Of a stretch of 64,000 bases of DNA, positions 38,301 through 51,023 are shown in pieces. Each line of letters opens with the position of its first letter. Positions within the stretch are counted from its first letter, which is position 1. Below the pieces are notes generated by a model. It had not been told where the DNA came from. It worked only from the letters and a program-made list of their open reading frames with translations, and ran no database searches. The DNA comes from Musa acuminata AAA Group (Eukaryota; Streptophyta; Magnoliopsida; Zingiberales; Musaceae): contig NC_088354.1 in assembly GCF_036884655.1 (NCBI RefSeq), forward strand, positions 10,394,501 through 10,458,500, given 5' to 3'. The translations under genes and the position numbers were made by a program.

Positions 38301-41300
38301 GTTATCATCATGCATATCTGTCCTGCAAAACAAATCATACCAAGAATTTCACGCAGTTCCTTTGCTGTGCAAGCTGCCTGTGCTGGGCCTCGTCTTCCAA
38401 CCAAGTAAACCTTTCTTTAGCAGTAAGGGATAATATGAATCAAAATTGTGTCAAAACTGCAAGGTAAACATTACTGTGGGCACTAATTAACTTGTTTGGC
38501 CAAGCAAAAACCTTATGGTGCTTTCCTGAAGAGAAACTAAAGCATGTTCAGCAATATCTGTTGTCTGCAACTCGGTCATAGGTCGCAAAAGAATACGTGC
38601 AACATCAAGAGCCACATTACCCTGAAAGCATCATCATTTGAAAATTAATGGAATTGCTATTATGATAGAGTCATCCATGATGAAATGCAAACTAATTTCA
38701 AAGTTAGTTTTCAAATGCAAAACAAGTTCAACTTCCTTCACTTCAAAATTGACAAATAACTAATATTCTGAGCATGTCAAGAGATTGTCAAACTTCATTG
38801 CTTAGTATATGCATGTCAATCTTCTCTTGAGTATATACTCACAGAACAGATGCTTAAGAAACCAATTTAAAAATTACAGCTACAGGTGCAACATGGCTCA
38901 ATATTGACATAGGTGACCGCTGACAATAAAAAGAAAAGTCAAAGCAAAAAAAGTAAAATTAAAGAAGGTCAGATAGTCTAATAGTTTAAAGCAGGCAGAG
39001 TATCTAAAATGTGCTTCATAGAAGCCACAGGAAATGGAAATAACTAAAGCAGCATGACAAGTGAAAGAGGGAAGATACTATGATGAGGTTGGAAAAAAAT
39101 AGACTTAGGACTAAAAGCCAGGATCAGAGTATTAAAAGGGAAGCAAGAGTAAGGATCACAATTTCAAACCTGAACCACAGTGCACCAGCTTGATTTGACT
39201 AGGTCAGGTCAGGTTTCAACAACTTTGATTAGGGAATAAGACAGGGGCAAGATATGATTATAAAAAAAATGATTGAGACCAGGGTAGAGATGGCATCACT
39301 TATTTCTGGCTCAAAATTTGCCTACCCCATCCCAGCTTGCCAAATGCAGCAAAACAACCAGCCTCACCAATTTGAAATAAGTAAAATCCCTAATCATCTT
39401 GCAAATATAATGCCAATAGTATGTGTACTCCCACATACTTCAAATTGTTTGGAATAGGAAAAAAGGAACACCACTCTCTTGTAGATTGGGGAAGGTATTG
39501 TATCCATGGAAAGAAAGAGATACAAATGAAAGATGCTTAGTAACCATACAAGAATCTTAAAGATTAGTATGTATCAGATGGGATGTATGGTACACCTTGA
39601 TACACAGCTGAAAAAAATATTAAAAATTGTTTAAATGCCAGCATTTATCAGTGAGCTTCACACAACAGATTGTCAAAACCCTGTAATACCAGTATTTAAT
39701 TTCATGCTCTACATGAAAATAATGCGCTAGTATGTAGTCAAGCAAAACATCTACAGAATCAATAGTTTTGTTCAATTATTCCATCTTCAACTTCTAAACA
39801 AATATTTTTGATATGCTACAGCAACTTGCAACTAAATTTCACCAAGGTACCTGGCCAAGTACTACAGCTGTATCAGTACACTTCAAATCAGGTGCCATGT
39901 AACGGCAGTCAGGATGTCCATTGTACCACCACACAAACTCTCTTGCCGAGTATATCTCTTTTAAATTCTAGAGCAGAAAAGGAAGAAAATGAGAATAACA
40001 TATGTATCTCCCAAAACTTGAACTGGAACTGTCATTTTATTTTGCTATGTATAAGTATATGCCTCTTCGTTAATTACAATTTGTGTTGCAATAAGGAGAT
40101 TAGGTAAACACCTTAGTTTAATTTAACATGTAAACACCTACTATATCATTGTCCCAGTTGGTTGTCAATGAGTATTTAATGCAACGTTGTCAGGCAATTT
40201 TGATCATCTGGGTGTTCCATTCTTCTATGAAACATCTACTAATAGTTTCCAAATGCATCAAGAGTCTGCATCATGTTGCATATCTATTAAAACCAAATGA
40301 TAATTGAGTAACATGAAAACATAAAAACATGACTTTTTTTTAGTTTCTAGATTATAAGAAAGAACTCAACCAAAAGATTGTGTAACTTAAAACAACTTAC
40401 TTCCCCTGGGACACCAAGAGATCTGTCACTTTCAGCACCATAAGCAACAACAACCTGATCGTGGAATGTACAAAGTTTTAACTAAAGGCTGAAATGGATG
40501 AAACATGAGGGCAGCAAATAATCTACCATTGCCAATTGTCACTTTTAAAACTTACCACATCATACATATCACGGAGTTCAGACAAAGAAACATCAGATCC
40601 TAGTGATACATTCCCGAAGAATGAGCACCTCTCATTTGAAGCAACCCGAGAGAACTGGTTAACAACAATCTGTGGCCAAGTTTCTAGCGAACTAAGTTAA
40701 AAAAGAAATATCATAAACAACACAAGATGACATCTGTAGATGACTAAAGCAGGTAGCGACTTGAATATAAAAAGCTTATTAAACCGTTTGAATTGATCTA
40801 CCGAATGTATTCAGAAAAGAGTTTTAACAAGATGAAAAGGCTGGTTAATAGCTGCGCACGTCCTTCTGCGTATTTTCAGTTATAAGAAATCATGTAGATT
40901 AGATTATTTGATTTAAATCATATTATTGAATAAAATGATAAGAAAGCCAAATCGGTTCAGCAGGCAGATTTCAGTACTTTGTCTACCTGGAAGCCTCCAT
41001 ATGGTTGGTTTATGTCATTTTGAACTCATTCTTGCTACACAACACATTTTAATCCATGTCCAACACAAATAAAAGGTATGAGAGCATCCTCAGGTACAAT
41101 TACTTTAAGGGTTAGTGATGTGTGTAGACAAGGCATAGATGTTAATGGCTGACCCTGCCTGCAATAACCTGACTGAACCCAACCTGACCTCAAAGCTGGA
41201 CCCAGGCTAAGTTGCCTGCACTCTAGGACAGGTTGGGTCAAGCTATGGGCAAGCACCACAAATCCAAGGTTTGGCCTGGGTTAACCTCCAACTAGACCCA

Positions 41301-42416
41301 ACCCAACCAAGTAGCAGCCCCACCAAGAATGCTCTATGAATCTCCCTACTTCACACTAGCAAATCCATTACCTAAAACCAAAGGATGAATAAATGCTCTA
41401 CAACAATACCCTTTTTTTTTAACTAAATGTCACGAGACTTGTAAGTTCTGATCTGCACAAAAGGTGAAACATCTGGCCACGGTCTTGGATTGAGGCTCGG
41501 TGAAATATAGGCATGTCTGTGAGATACAAATTTCATGTCCTGCCATAGGATGATGATGATAGCATGGTCTATCTCATTCACTATTAGACACCAAAAAGTG
41601 GCTGTCGTCCAGGGGCAGGCTGCCAAACCAACTATACCACTTACATGCAGTAGTAATGAGTTCATTTAAGTTAGATACTTAAGACGTGAACTGCACAAAG
41701 ATGAACTTAAACACTTATCTGATGTATATGAATAAAACAGATCGTTTCACTGGGAATGAAACCTCAATTTTAGTTGATGCCTTTGTCAAGATAACGATAA
41801 CTCAAGATTCAAATAGATATTAGTCGTGTGAACTAAGGCATGCCTTTGTTTCAGGATGATCTGGTGCCACTCCCGAGCGAACTAATCCAAATGGTGTTGG
41901 CAACCGGTCAAGAATATCAACTTCTGCTCTTTCATGTGCCTTCAACATCTGCAATATTAAAAATCACAATAATGATAATCATCATACACCCAAAAACTGC
42001 AAAGATTCAAATGAATCAAGAACCTCATCTATGTAGAAATGTCTATTAATGAGAAATTTTAAATGAATGTAAAATTGCTTCATATTCTCGACGAGCTCTT
42101 AACAAAACAAAAAGGTGAGAAACGGGTGAAATTCCAGAAAGAATCCAATGTTTTGCCAAGATTAGACAACAATTTCCATATCATTTAAAGTAAAAGAAAT
42201 CTTTTCATCAAGCTACAATAACTGAATAGCAGTATTTTTTTTACAGTTTAAATTACAAAGCAAATCAAGAAAAGGAACAGTAGGCACCTTCTCAGCAGTG
42301 TAAAAACCAGCAGGGCCGCTGCCAATGACGCAGACACGAAGAGATTTATCATTCAAAGAGAAGAAACCTCTCGAGGTCAGTGTCTTCCACCCACGGAAAA
42401 GCAATCCACCCTTCAT
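35386..42416 (-). CDS. MFDR: NADPH:adrenodoxin (ferredoxin) oxidoreductase, mitochondrial, 490 aa
   Basis: Thirteen exons: 42288-42416, 41844-41948, 40556-40669, 40401-40454, 39851-39967, 38512-38621, 38341-38414, 37415-37476, 36787-36982, 36558-36621, 36355-36422, 35963-36108, 35386-35619. A short basic N-terminus ([18 protein letters not shown]) fits a mitochondrial presequence. The FAD-binding fold is seen in [16 protein letters not shown], followed by [22 protein letters not shown] and [10 protein letters not shown]. The NADPH site follows in [17 protein letters not shown], then [31 protein letters not shown] and [19 protein letters not shown] near the C-terminus. The enzyme passes electrons from NADPH to mitochondrial ferredoxins, used in Fe-S cluster assembly and biotin synthesis. 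Intron 2 has a GC donor (AAG/GCATGC) instead of GT; all other introns are GT-AG. It is transcribed away from CDKF;1. Confidence 0.94.
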
Positions 42417-43495
42417 TCTCTTCTGTTGTCGCCCAAAAAAGATATCGATCGATTCATAATTTTGTCTTGATTTCGTTTTTAAAAAGATTGTAAAAAATCT
42501 TGCTAGAATCCTGGTCTATACTCCGCAAAGTGAACGGAAGAGTACATGATAGGAAAGGATTAACTAGGAAAGAGGCTTACAGCCTTCCCTTCTTCCAACA
42601 ATCAGAGACCGTGAAGGGCGGGCGCGGGGTCGGATGTCAGGTGGACAAGGCTCAAGAATCTGGAGCCGCAAAGGGGGCTGCAAGGCGCTGAGCTGAGTGG
42701 GAACGCCTCGTAAGAGTACCGTCCAAGGCACAGCGAAGGGTATACAAGATGATGGCACTGCGAAGTCGACGACTGCAATGGAGGGAGAGTGGGCCACGAT
42801 GAGGCGGCGAGGCAAGGGCGTGTTCGTTGGCACGGTGGAGGAGGACGAGGGGCAGGGTCGCTGGTTCGAGTCGAGCAGAAGAATCGAGAGGTAAATAAGG
42901 AACAACCAAAGACAGAAACACCCTCCCGCGGAGTCCGTATTAAACTAGAACTGGAGACCGAATCTGATTAGAAATCGGGGTTTCTTGATCTTTGTCGATG
43001 ACGCGAACTGGCATCATCAAAAAGCCACCCTTTTGACTTGTAATCAGGATCAACCGGGGGCGACGCAGGAGGAGAGGCCCAAAGGAGGAGGGAGGGGGGT
43101 TGTCGGGGAGACTCGGGGGGCGGGTGGGGGAAGGGAAGAACAGCGAAGGAGGAGAAAGAGGGAGAATGGCAGAGAGACGGGAGGAGAGACCGGAAGGGGG
43201 GAGACTCACCGCCGACGGCCTTTACACGCGGAGGATCACGGAGCCGATCGACACATGGAGTCCGGTTTCACGGATCTGAGTGAATTGGTTCGACCGAATC
43301 AATTCTCTCGATCAACACGCTCGATTTAAGCTCGATGTCGGTTCCATCTGAGTTCAGAAAAATAATTTGCTTATTATTATTTATGAAAAGTACGAAGGTC
43401 GTACTTCTTTTTACCGATCGCATCCACTTCGGGTGACCTCCGCGCCGTCCTCGACCAGAAACCCTCGTTGGCTGCAACCCTCGATCTCGATCGTC
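42417..43495. promoter_or_regulatory. Divergent upstream region of MFDR (-) and CDKF;1 (+)
   Basis: A 1.08-kb spacer separates two divergent housekeeping-type genes. It is G/A-rich at 43060-43210 (CT-rich when read on the minus strand). Open frames on both strands here are low complexity and mutually overlapping, so I leave them out. The last 60-100 bp before 43496 are likely the CDKF;1 leader. Confidence 0.5.
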
Positions 43496-45588
43496 ATGGA
43501 TTCTTCCCCTCCGCTGCCGATGCCGGTGCGGACTTCGTCCCGGAGCTGGAGCATCTACGGCCGCGGCGAGATCGCCCAGCGGTACGAGATCCTCGGTCGG
43601 ATCGGCTCCGGCGCCTACGCGGACGTCTACCGCGGCCGTCGCCGCTCCGACGGCCTCATCGTCGCCCTCAAGGAGATACACGACTACCGGAGCTCCTTCC
43701 GCGAGATCGAGGCCCTGCAGGCCCTCCGCGGCTCCCCCAACGTGGTCGAGCTCATCGAGTACTTCTGGCACGAGGACGAGGACGCCGTGCTTGTGCTGGA
43801 GTTCCTCCCCGCTGACCTAGCCGCCGTCATCCGGGAGGCGAAGAGGAGCGGGGGGATCGCCATCGGCGAGGTGAAGCAGTGGATGGTCCAGATTTTGAGG
43901 GGGGTCGAGGCATGCCACAGGAGCTCGGTGGTGCATCGCGACCTCAAGCCGTCAAACTTGTTGATCGCGGCCGATGGGGTTCTCAAGCTGGCAGATTTCG
44001 GCCAGGTATCTGTTCGATAGATCTCCATAAAGCTTTCATCTTCTTGCTTCATTTTTCAGAATAGTACTACAGTATTCCAGACTAAGATTAGGTCAGATCG
44101 ATCAGGTCAACCGAGGGCAAACCATGGCCATGAAGATGATATGAGCGAAGAACAAAGATGTGCTCATAGTCTTTGTGACTTGGTTAACATATGATAGGTT
44201 CTTAGCTAACATAACAACAAGGGGCACTTCTTATGTTTATATGAATAACAAATATACTATTTGTATTATGAGATATTCAAATTGTAACAAAGGCATCATA
44301 AGTGATTTTATCTTCAGGAAAGGATTATATTGAGGGTTAAAATCCTTCTTTTTTCACGAATTATGACAGACCTACAATTTTTATAAAAGAAACCTTTCGA
44401 TTGCATTCTAGTAGGTGATAACATTGTTTTTTGCTTGTGAATATAGTGGGGATGAACTGTGGTTAGTTAGATGGAGGCACGCATTAGTTGAACTCCTCCT
44501 TTGCTTTTCGCTTGTGGATGTTTTTATATTCACGATCTATAGTCGTCATTAATCATTAAATTGACAAACTGTTTTTTCTATCAGAGATTGTTGAATCTGT
44601 TTATCCTTTGCAGTCGAGGATGCTTCAGGAGAATAGATTGATATCGATTGACAGTAGTCCACATGAACAATTTTCAGAGAATGAGACATGGGTTCAACGA
44701 CTGCCTACGGTTCAACATGAGGGGAATACGTCATTGCCAGACGAATCTGGTGTCCAGGATGTTCAAGAGCATAGATCTGATCAACAGAATGCACAAGGCC
44801 TCCGGCAGGTCAATGAAGATGACTATCTGAAGGAGTTGTATGGTCTGAAGGCAAAGAATACGACATATGATAGTGATAAGGAGATGAGTTTGCAAGATGG
44901 TGACACGTCTTGTCTGGCCACCTGTAGTACGGGTGACATTGAGGTTGATCCCTTCAAGGGCTCTTATTATTCCTACGAGGCACAGGAAGATGAAGTAGAT
45001 GAATCTGGTGCTCTGACTTCATGTGTTGGGACAAGGTGGTTTCGAGCACCTGAACTACTCTATGGATCAATGAGTTATGGAAAAGAGATTGACCTCTGGT
45101 CGCTAGGCTGCATTTTTGCAGAACTTGTCAGTTTAGATCCTCTATTTCCAGGGACATCAGATTTAGATCAACTGGGTAGGATCATCACTGTCTTGGGCAA
45201 TTTAACCGAAGAAACCTGGCCAGGTTGCTCAAACTTGCCTGATTATAACAAGATCTCCTTCGGCAAGGTTGAAAATCCTACTGGCCTGGAAGCATGCCTT
45301 CCCAATAGATGTGCTGCTGAAGTTGGTCTTGTGAAGAGGCTGCTGTGCTACGATCCTGCTTCTCGGGCTACTGCAGCTGAGCTGCTCCATGATCGCTACT
45401 TTGCTGAAGAACCTCTGCCCGTGCCTCCGAGTGAGTTGAAAATCCCTTCTAATAAAGAAGAGCACAATGAGAGCTCTCCAGAGGCATGGGCTGATTACAG
45501 GGACATGGATTCAGATTCTGACCCTGATGAAATTGGCAACATAAATGTGTCTACTACAGAGAAAGGTTTTTCTATTAGGTTCTCATAG
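43496..45588 (+). CDS. CDKF-1: Cyclin-dependent kinase F-1 (CDK-activating kinase), 494 aa
   Basis: Two exons, 43496-44005 and 44614-45588, joined in phase 0 over a 608-bp GT-AG intron. The kinase lobe shows IGSGAYADVYRGRR (P-loop), VALKEIHDYRSSFREIEAL, HRDLKPSNLL (catalytic loop) and LADFGQ. The DFG motif is separated from the activation loop by an insert of about 130 acidic/polar residues. The loop itself reads SCVGTRWFRAPELL, with the conserved Thr. This large insert is the hallmark of plant CDKF, the cyclin-H-independent CDK-activating kinase that phosphorylates CDKD T-loops and the RNA polymerase II CTD pathway. The PSTAIRE-like helix is absent, as expected. The intron splits the gene exactly after DFGQ. 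The C-terminal tail is acidic (SDPDEIGN). No damage seen. Confidence 0.94.
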
Positions 45589-46172
45589 TAAGTCTCCAGA
45601 CACGACGGGCCCTTGCCATTTCATACTTACGATGAATTTTCTTGGCAGATTGTTGATGCACTATAGGCCTGGCATTAAAAAAAGTGCGAGGGGGAAGGTT
45701 CATTTTGTGATGTGATGCTAGCATTGTTTTCATTGTCACTATCGTTGGAACAGTTGAAGCCATTATTTGGTTTGTATTATTGAATCCTTTTCCATCATGT
45801 GTGGATTCAAAATGATGAAAACATCAGGTGTATACGATTTAGCTGAACGTGAATAATTGGGACATGTGATGAAGTGATTCAAAACACATCACAAAGTATT
45901 TCTCATCTTCATTGTTTTTCATCATTCTACAATTCCCCTTTAGAACAAGTTGATGATGTTGGAAGCGGCCTACTGAGCATTTCATGTAATTGAGATAAGC
46001 TGAGTATGGAACATGAGAGTTGCTGTTACCATCTACAAAAAAGGGTTGAAAGATCAACTCACCAGTTGGAGCTATCAAGGATCTAGAATGCTTTTGAACT
46101 ATTTACACTTGATTCCAAGTTGCCTCCGTTGCTACCAATGTCGGTATCCTCTCTTGTACTTGGTGAGGGTCT
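45589..46172. other. Convergent 3' flanks of CDKF;1 and RopGEF
   Basis: 584 bp containing both 3' UTRs. No frame with recognisable content. Confidence 0.5.
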
Positions 46173-49087
46173 TTAATGACGAGCCGTTGGGCTTCTCAAG
46201 CATCGTAAGTTCTCGAGTTTTTCGATATATGAAAATTTCTTTGTCGTAACAACATCAGGAGGCTTCTTCATCTTCTTCATGTCTTGTGAGCTGAACGTGT
46301 CTTCTTCTAAGCTCCCTGAATTCTTCATTTCTGTCTCAGACTCTGGATCGAAATGCCAACCCATGAAATCTGATAGTGTCATTGAACTAGGTGCCTCCTT
46401 CAACTTCTCCATCTCTTCTTCGGGGTTCAGTTTCTTCACTGCTCCTAGGTCGGAGTCTGTCAATAATTGCCTTCTACTTGAATCTTTGAGGGATGGATCT
46501 TGAGTGAGAGAATCAGCATAAAGTACATCTTCGATCTGTGACATCACGGTGAAAGCCAAGCTCTCTAAAATCCTTGAGTAGCTTTCCAAAATAGATTGTC
46601 CAACATCCTTCAGAAAGAACAAAGATATTTTCTAGATTATGTAAGTTGTTTACCAAGTGGAAAATGATGGACTTGTTATAATTTTGGTTACTTACTTTGC
46701 TGTATTGGATTTTGCTTGTGTCAAGAGCTGATTGCGGAATGCCTGGGAACCGCAGCTTGAGAAGGTGTAAGATGGTCTCAGCTCTCTCTTCAAACTGCTC
46801 CCTCTTCTCCATGCTGACTGCTGAGCCCCAGGATGATTTTGTGTCCTTGTTGTGCATCTTTCGTATCCAAATGATAATGGATGCCTCGATTCGGTTTTTA
46901 AGGTCGAGGACCTTGTGCTCCGTTGACAAGTCCATCGATTCAAGGAATTCTTCAGGGTCGAAGCCATCATCGGTTATGCTCCGGTAAATTGAATCCCCAA
47001 GGCTTGCTCTTCCATTCTGCAATACATTTGGAAACACCCAACTCAGTATCATCTCATATATTGGAATGTCAAGTGACAGAACAATGAACATCTTCAAATC
47101 TGTGCTGTTATGCAGAAGGCCATATAACTGAAGTGACAACAGTGATATTCCTGTTCAGTGTTGAATGATTGAGACATTAAGCACAAAAATTTGAGGTAAA
47201 GAACTTAAGTTCATTAGTATGTCGTCATTTGTCTTTGATACTTTCATATAGCCACAAATGTATTAACTTTCATTTTATGTATCTTAAACGCTGATGAACA
47301 TCAAATACAGCCAAAAAAAAAGAAAGAAAGAAAACTATCATAAATTTGCAAATAATTTAGCAAACCTGAAGAATCTATTCATGAACAGGTGCTGCATACA
47401 AACTGAAATATAATGAACTTGTAGGGGATTTAAACCAAGTCTTACCTTTGGTAGGGATTCAATGTAAGCCTGAAATATACTGAACTTGTAGGAGATTTAA
47501 ACCAAGTCTTTTACCTTTGGGAGGGATTCAATGTAAGCCTCAGGGATTTCCATTTCCATTAGAACCTGAGCGTTTATAGCCATTGCTGCCTTGAGAACTT
47601 GGTTGATAGATTCTTTCTGAAACTGCAGCCATTTTCTGGAAACTTCAGAGAGTCCATTCGAAGGGACTTTCACAATCGGAAGCCACCATTTGTCTTCATT
47701 TCTCTTTGCGTTAGATTTCTCGGACTCATCGGCATCTTTCGATACGTACCAAAACTCGTTCTGGCCTTTGAAGTTGTCAAGATAACCCTGAAAGGATTAT
47801 ACCAACACAAAAAAATGTCTAGAAATTTGGACCAAAATGTAGTCAAGCAAATGGCTCGGCAGTCTTACAATGAGCATTGCATCAAGCTTTCCTAGTGCAG
47901 GGATGTTCATGAGAAGGTCTTTGCGTTGCTTAGTTATCATAATCTATACCATTAGAAAAGAAATAAGAATTCAATTATCTGAAGATTTGAGACAAATTTT
48001 GTTCACATGAAGCATAGATATCTGCAAAGATTTCAGAAAAATAAGCTAACTAAAATAAACTAAAAGCGAACTTTTTTTTAGTATCACCTCCATGTTGGAT
48101 CCATCCTTTGATGTCTGTTGAGAAGGAACAAATTCCACAATATGATCAGTGACAGATAAAAGCCAATCAATTTCTTTCCTCCATCTCGCTTTCCTTTCAG
48201 CAGGCATGGGTTCCAGACGCCGCTGCTCGCTAAATACAGAAGCTACATATATATCAAGAAACAAGAAATCAGAAAGGGTCGATAGATTCTTCATTGGGCT
48301 AGAAATCATTGAGATGTTGTTTAACTGATCTAGATTCCCTCGAAATCACTAGAGCAGTAGCAAGAATCCTTGTCGAACCAAACAATGGATTAACATTCTT
48401 TCTAAAGAGATTAATAGTACTACGACGAACGAATTCGGTACTGATTCATCGGACGGTAACTCTGTAAAACAAATTTCAATGCTTGCTTTATGTTTAGAAA
48501 TGCAATATCCAATGAGTATAGGGAAATCAGGGATGTGGAAGATACCGGCAAGATTGGTGATGGCATTGGACAGAGCAAGAGCTGATGAAACTCCCTTTCC
48601 GCCACCTGACATATCTTCTCCCAAAAGCAGCTTTGAAAACTTCTCCTTCATTAGCTCCATATCTGCACCGAAGACACATCAGAACAGAAAGAAATAACTT
48701 AAATTGTTCTTTGGATAATCATCTCAAGATTGATTGATTCCTTGACAGCTCTCAATTAAACCAACAATCTAAATTATTTCATTTCATATTTTCTGGACAT
48801 GGCTAAGAATATCTTCATCCGGGTATGATGATATCGATCACACCTGAAGGCGGCCCGTCTCGGCAGCCACCTTCCCTACTCAGGCGAGACTTGGGGATTT
48901 TCTGCTGCCCTTCAAGCGAGCGGCCGGGTCTCCCTCCCTGGCTAATATTTCCCTGAGCTGCCGAATCATTCCCACCTGCGATCTCCATGACCAGGCTGTG
49001 CGCCTGGCGCCCGGAGGCGTCTCCAATCTCGTTGCCTTGCTCCGCCGGCCTGTTAAGGCTGTGCCCCCGCTTGAGAAACCGAACCAT
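46173..49087 (-). CDS. RopGEF with PRONE domain, 539 aa
   Basis: Seven exons: 48844-49087, 48546-48662, 48088-48242, 47869-47943, 47515-47787, 46696-47016, 46173-46607. All are GT-AG and in phase. The start ATG is 49085-49087 ([11 protein letters not shown]). A variable N-terminus (residues 1-82) precedes the PRONE domain: [108 protein letters not shown] and [20 protein letters not shown]. The C-terminal tail (last ~110 residues, acidic, Ser-rich) is the variable regulatory part. PRONE proteins exchange GDP for GTP on ROP/RAC small GTPases at the plasma membrane, downstream of receptor kinases, and act in polar growth. Paralogue number not assigned. A duplicated donor block lies in the intron after exon 5. 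Confidence 0.94.
47404..47539. repeat. 67-bp tandem duplication across the exon-5 donor of RopGEF
   Basis: The block 47471-47539 contains the end of exon 5 (GAATCCCTCCCAAAG) and its donor. A slightly diverged copy at 47404-47470 carries 'gaatccctaccaaag/gtaag' on the minus strand inside the intron. The copy thus includes a second credible donor. Confidence 0.85.
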
Positions 49088-50460
49088 CACACGACCCAGC
49101 GCTCCAAACTTCGACCTTAGGCTTCCAACGGGCGGAGAACGAAATTAAGGAAAGAGCGACGGTAAAACACCAAACGGAGATCGAAGTAGAAGGCTTGGAC
49201 GTCGAAGGGGTGCGAAAGGTAAGAGCTTGAACGGTCGGGGAACGGGGGGAACAGATGAAAGTGCACCTCTTCGTCTTTGTCTCCTGTGAAGAGGACAGAT
49301 GCAAGCGGCAAGAGAAATGTGAGAGCTTAACCGTTAGGAAATGGTGCTCAGGGTGGATGAGGAGGAGAGAGTGAGCGATAGGGAGGGGTCGGATGGTTTC
49401 TTCAGCTCCGGCTTCTTGTTATGGGTTGGTAGCAGGGGAGGACGGGGGGTGGGGCTTTCCGCTTCCTTCTTTCGAGGGCCGATCCAAACGTGTCGGTTTT
49501 GGAGTGGTGGAGGGGGATGCAAAGTTGAAATAAATGGGAGGGAACGAAGGGCGGTGGTGCGTCCGCTTCGTCAGATGCCTGCCTGAAGGAGGGCGGAGAA
49601 GTGCCAGGTGCCCGGGAAATGCGCATGACGATCCCCCTCCTTCAAATCACATACGCAGCTCCAATTAGTATCTCTCTTATTTATGATTATTACTAAAATT
49701 AAAAAAAATAAAGAAAGTGAACACGGTTATTCAGATCATAGTGTAAATTACCAATCTCATCCATTGGCTGGATGATGAAAGGAAAATGTTTAAGCAATTG
49801 GACCAAAAACATCAGATCAAAAATGTTTAATTGCCTGGCCAATGAAGATCTCTATTGGGTGAATTCAACTATAAAAAAAATCAAATTAAGAGAACCAATC
49901 GATCACCCAGTCCTCGCCCAACCAAAAGCCCGAATCATCTAACCAATCAACTGAAAATTATCAAAACCCCCGATTTCATCCCCCGCAATCTCCATCAAGA
50001 AACGATCAAGATCCGCACTGAACCACAAGCTCGAAACCCTAATCAAGAACGGCCGCTCCGAAACGGAACCGCAGAGATCAATCCCCGATTCCATCAAGAG
50101 GCCATCCAAATTCGCACAGCGATCGAGCTCAAACGGTATCCCTAATCAAGAACGACCCCGCCGAAACGAAACCACGGAGATCACAAAGGATAAGACAAAG
50201 CCAAGAATTCATCTCCCCGATGGAACAGAAGCGATACGAAGCCGAAGACTCGATGAAGCCATACCCCACACCTCCTCGTTCCACGATCCCCGATTTCCTT
50301 CCATACGGAAACTAAGATTCAGCAATCTCCATCGAGGAGCGATCAAAATCCTCACCGACCTCACGGAAAACCTGATCAAGAACGGCCGCTCCGAAGCCAA
50401 ATACTCACCTCTCCGACGGAACAGAAGCGGTAAGAATCCGACGACTCGATGGAGCGACGA
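49088..50460. promoter_or_regulatory. RopGEF leader and upstream region with repeated segments
   Basis: Sequence to about 49620 is a plausible 5' UTR or promoter of RopGEF. From 49985 to 50450 similar segments recur: 'aatcaagaacggccgctccgaa' type phrases at 50040 and 50380, 'aatctccatc(a/g)ag' at 49988 and 50328, and 'gaacagaagcg' at 50223 and 50421. I infer an old segmental duplication. On the minus strand a phrase 'cttctgttccgtcggagag/gtgagt' could be the end of a non-coding leader exon. No coding frame is supported. Confidence 0.45.
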
Positions 50461-50948
50461 CGCACCTGCGTCAGATCCCCACCAGCTTCCTCTCTTCAGT
50501 TCTCGTAATGGTGTTATCCTTCCGGGTTGTTCCGTTCCTTAACAAGCGAGCGGTTTCGACCGAACCCCGGGAGATCGGAGGGACTAGATTCAGAGAGAGG
50601 AACACGGGACAAGATCTCCTCCGTCGATTTAGAGGAGTCTCTCGTACCCGCTTCCGCGATTTTGAATCCCAACGGTCGTCCACCGGGTATCGCCGGTCAA
50701 GTCATGGGTGGTCCACCGGCTTCTGGTTTGCTCGTGTACCGACTCGGCTACCTTCCTTGTTGAATGACTAACCAACCGGGCCCCAGCGGGACCCACGGCC
50801 ACGAGTCGGCGACCGACAGCGGGTAATCGGAGGACCGGGTAGGAAAGTACCGGGTAATCTTGATCAATCCAGACTTACTGTCCGACCCAGCGAGTGAACG
50901 GTCGTGATGAAGCCGCACTGATTCCATCGTGGCATGGTGATTTATTTG

Positions 50949-50954
<6 letters not shown>

Positions 50955-51020
<66 letters not shown>
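50955..51020. repeat. (TA)n microsatellite
   Basis: About 33 uninterrupted AT dinucleotides between 50955 and 51020. There is no gene context nearby. Confidence 0.97.

Positions 51021-51023
<3 letters not shown>

Noticed and set aside
41423..41680. Possible tRNA-derived SINE in MFDR intron 2
   Set aside because: A stretch on the minus strand recalls a box-A-like sequence (gtggtatagttgg), but no convincing box B at the right spacing, poly(A) tail or target duplication was found.
42500..43330. Open frames between MFDR and CDKF;1
   Set aside because: Low-complexity, overlapping frames on both strands in a promoter-like, purine-rich region.
49088..49090. Starting RopGEF one codon earlier at 49090
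   Set aside because: That codon is GTG; the ATG is at 49085-49087.
50508..50771. Two overlapping short frames upstream of RopGEF
   Set aside because: Overlap in different frames, no recognisable motif, GC-rich region.
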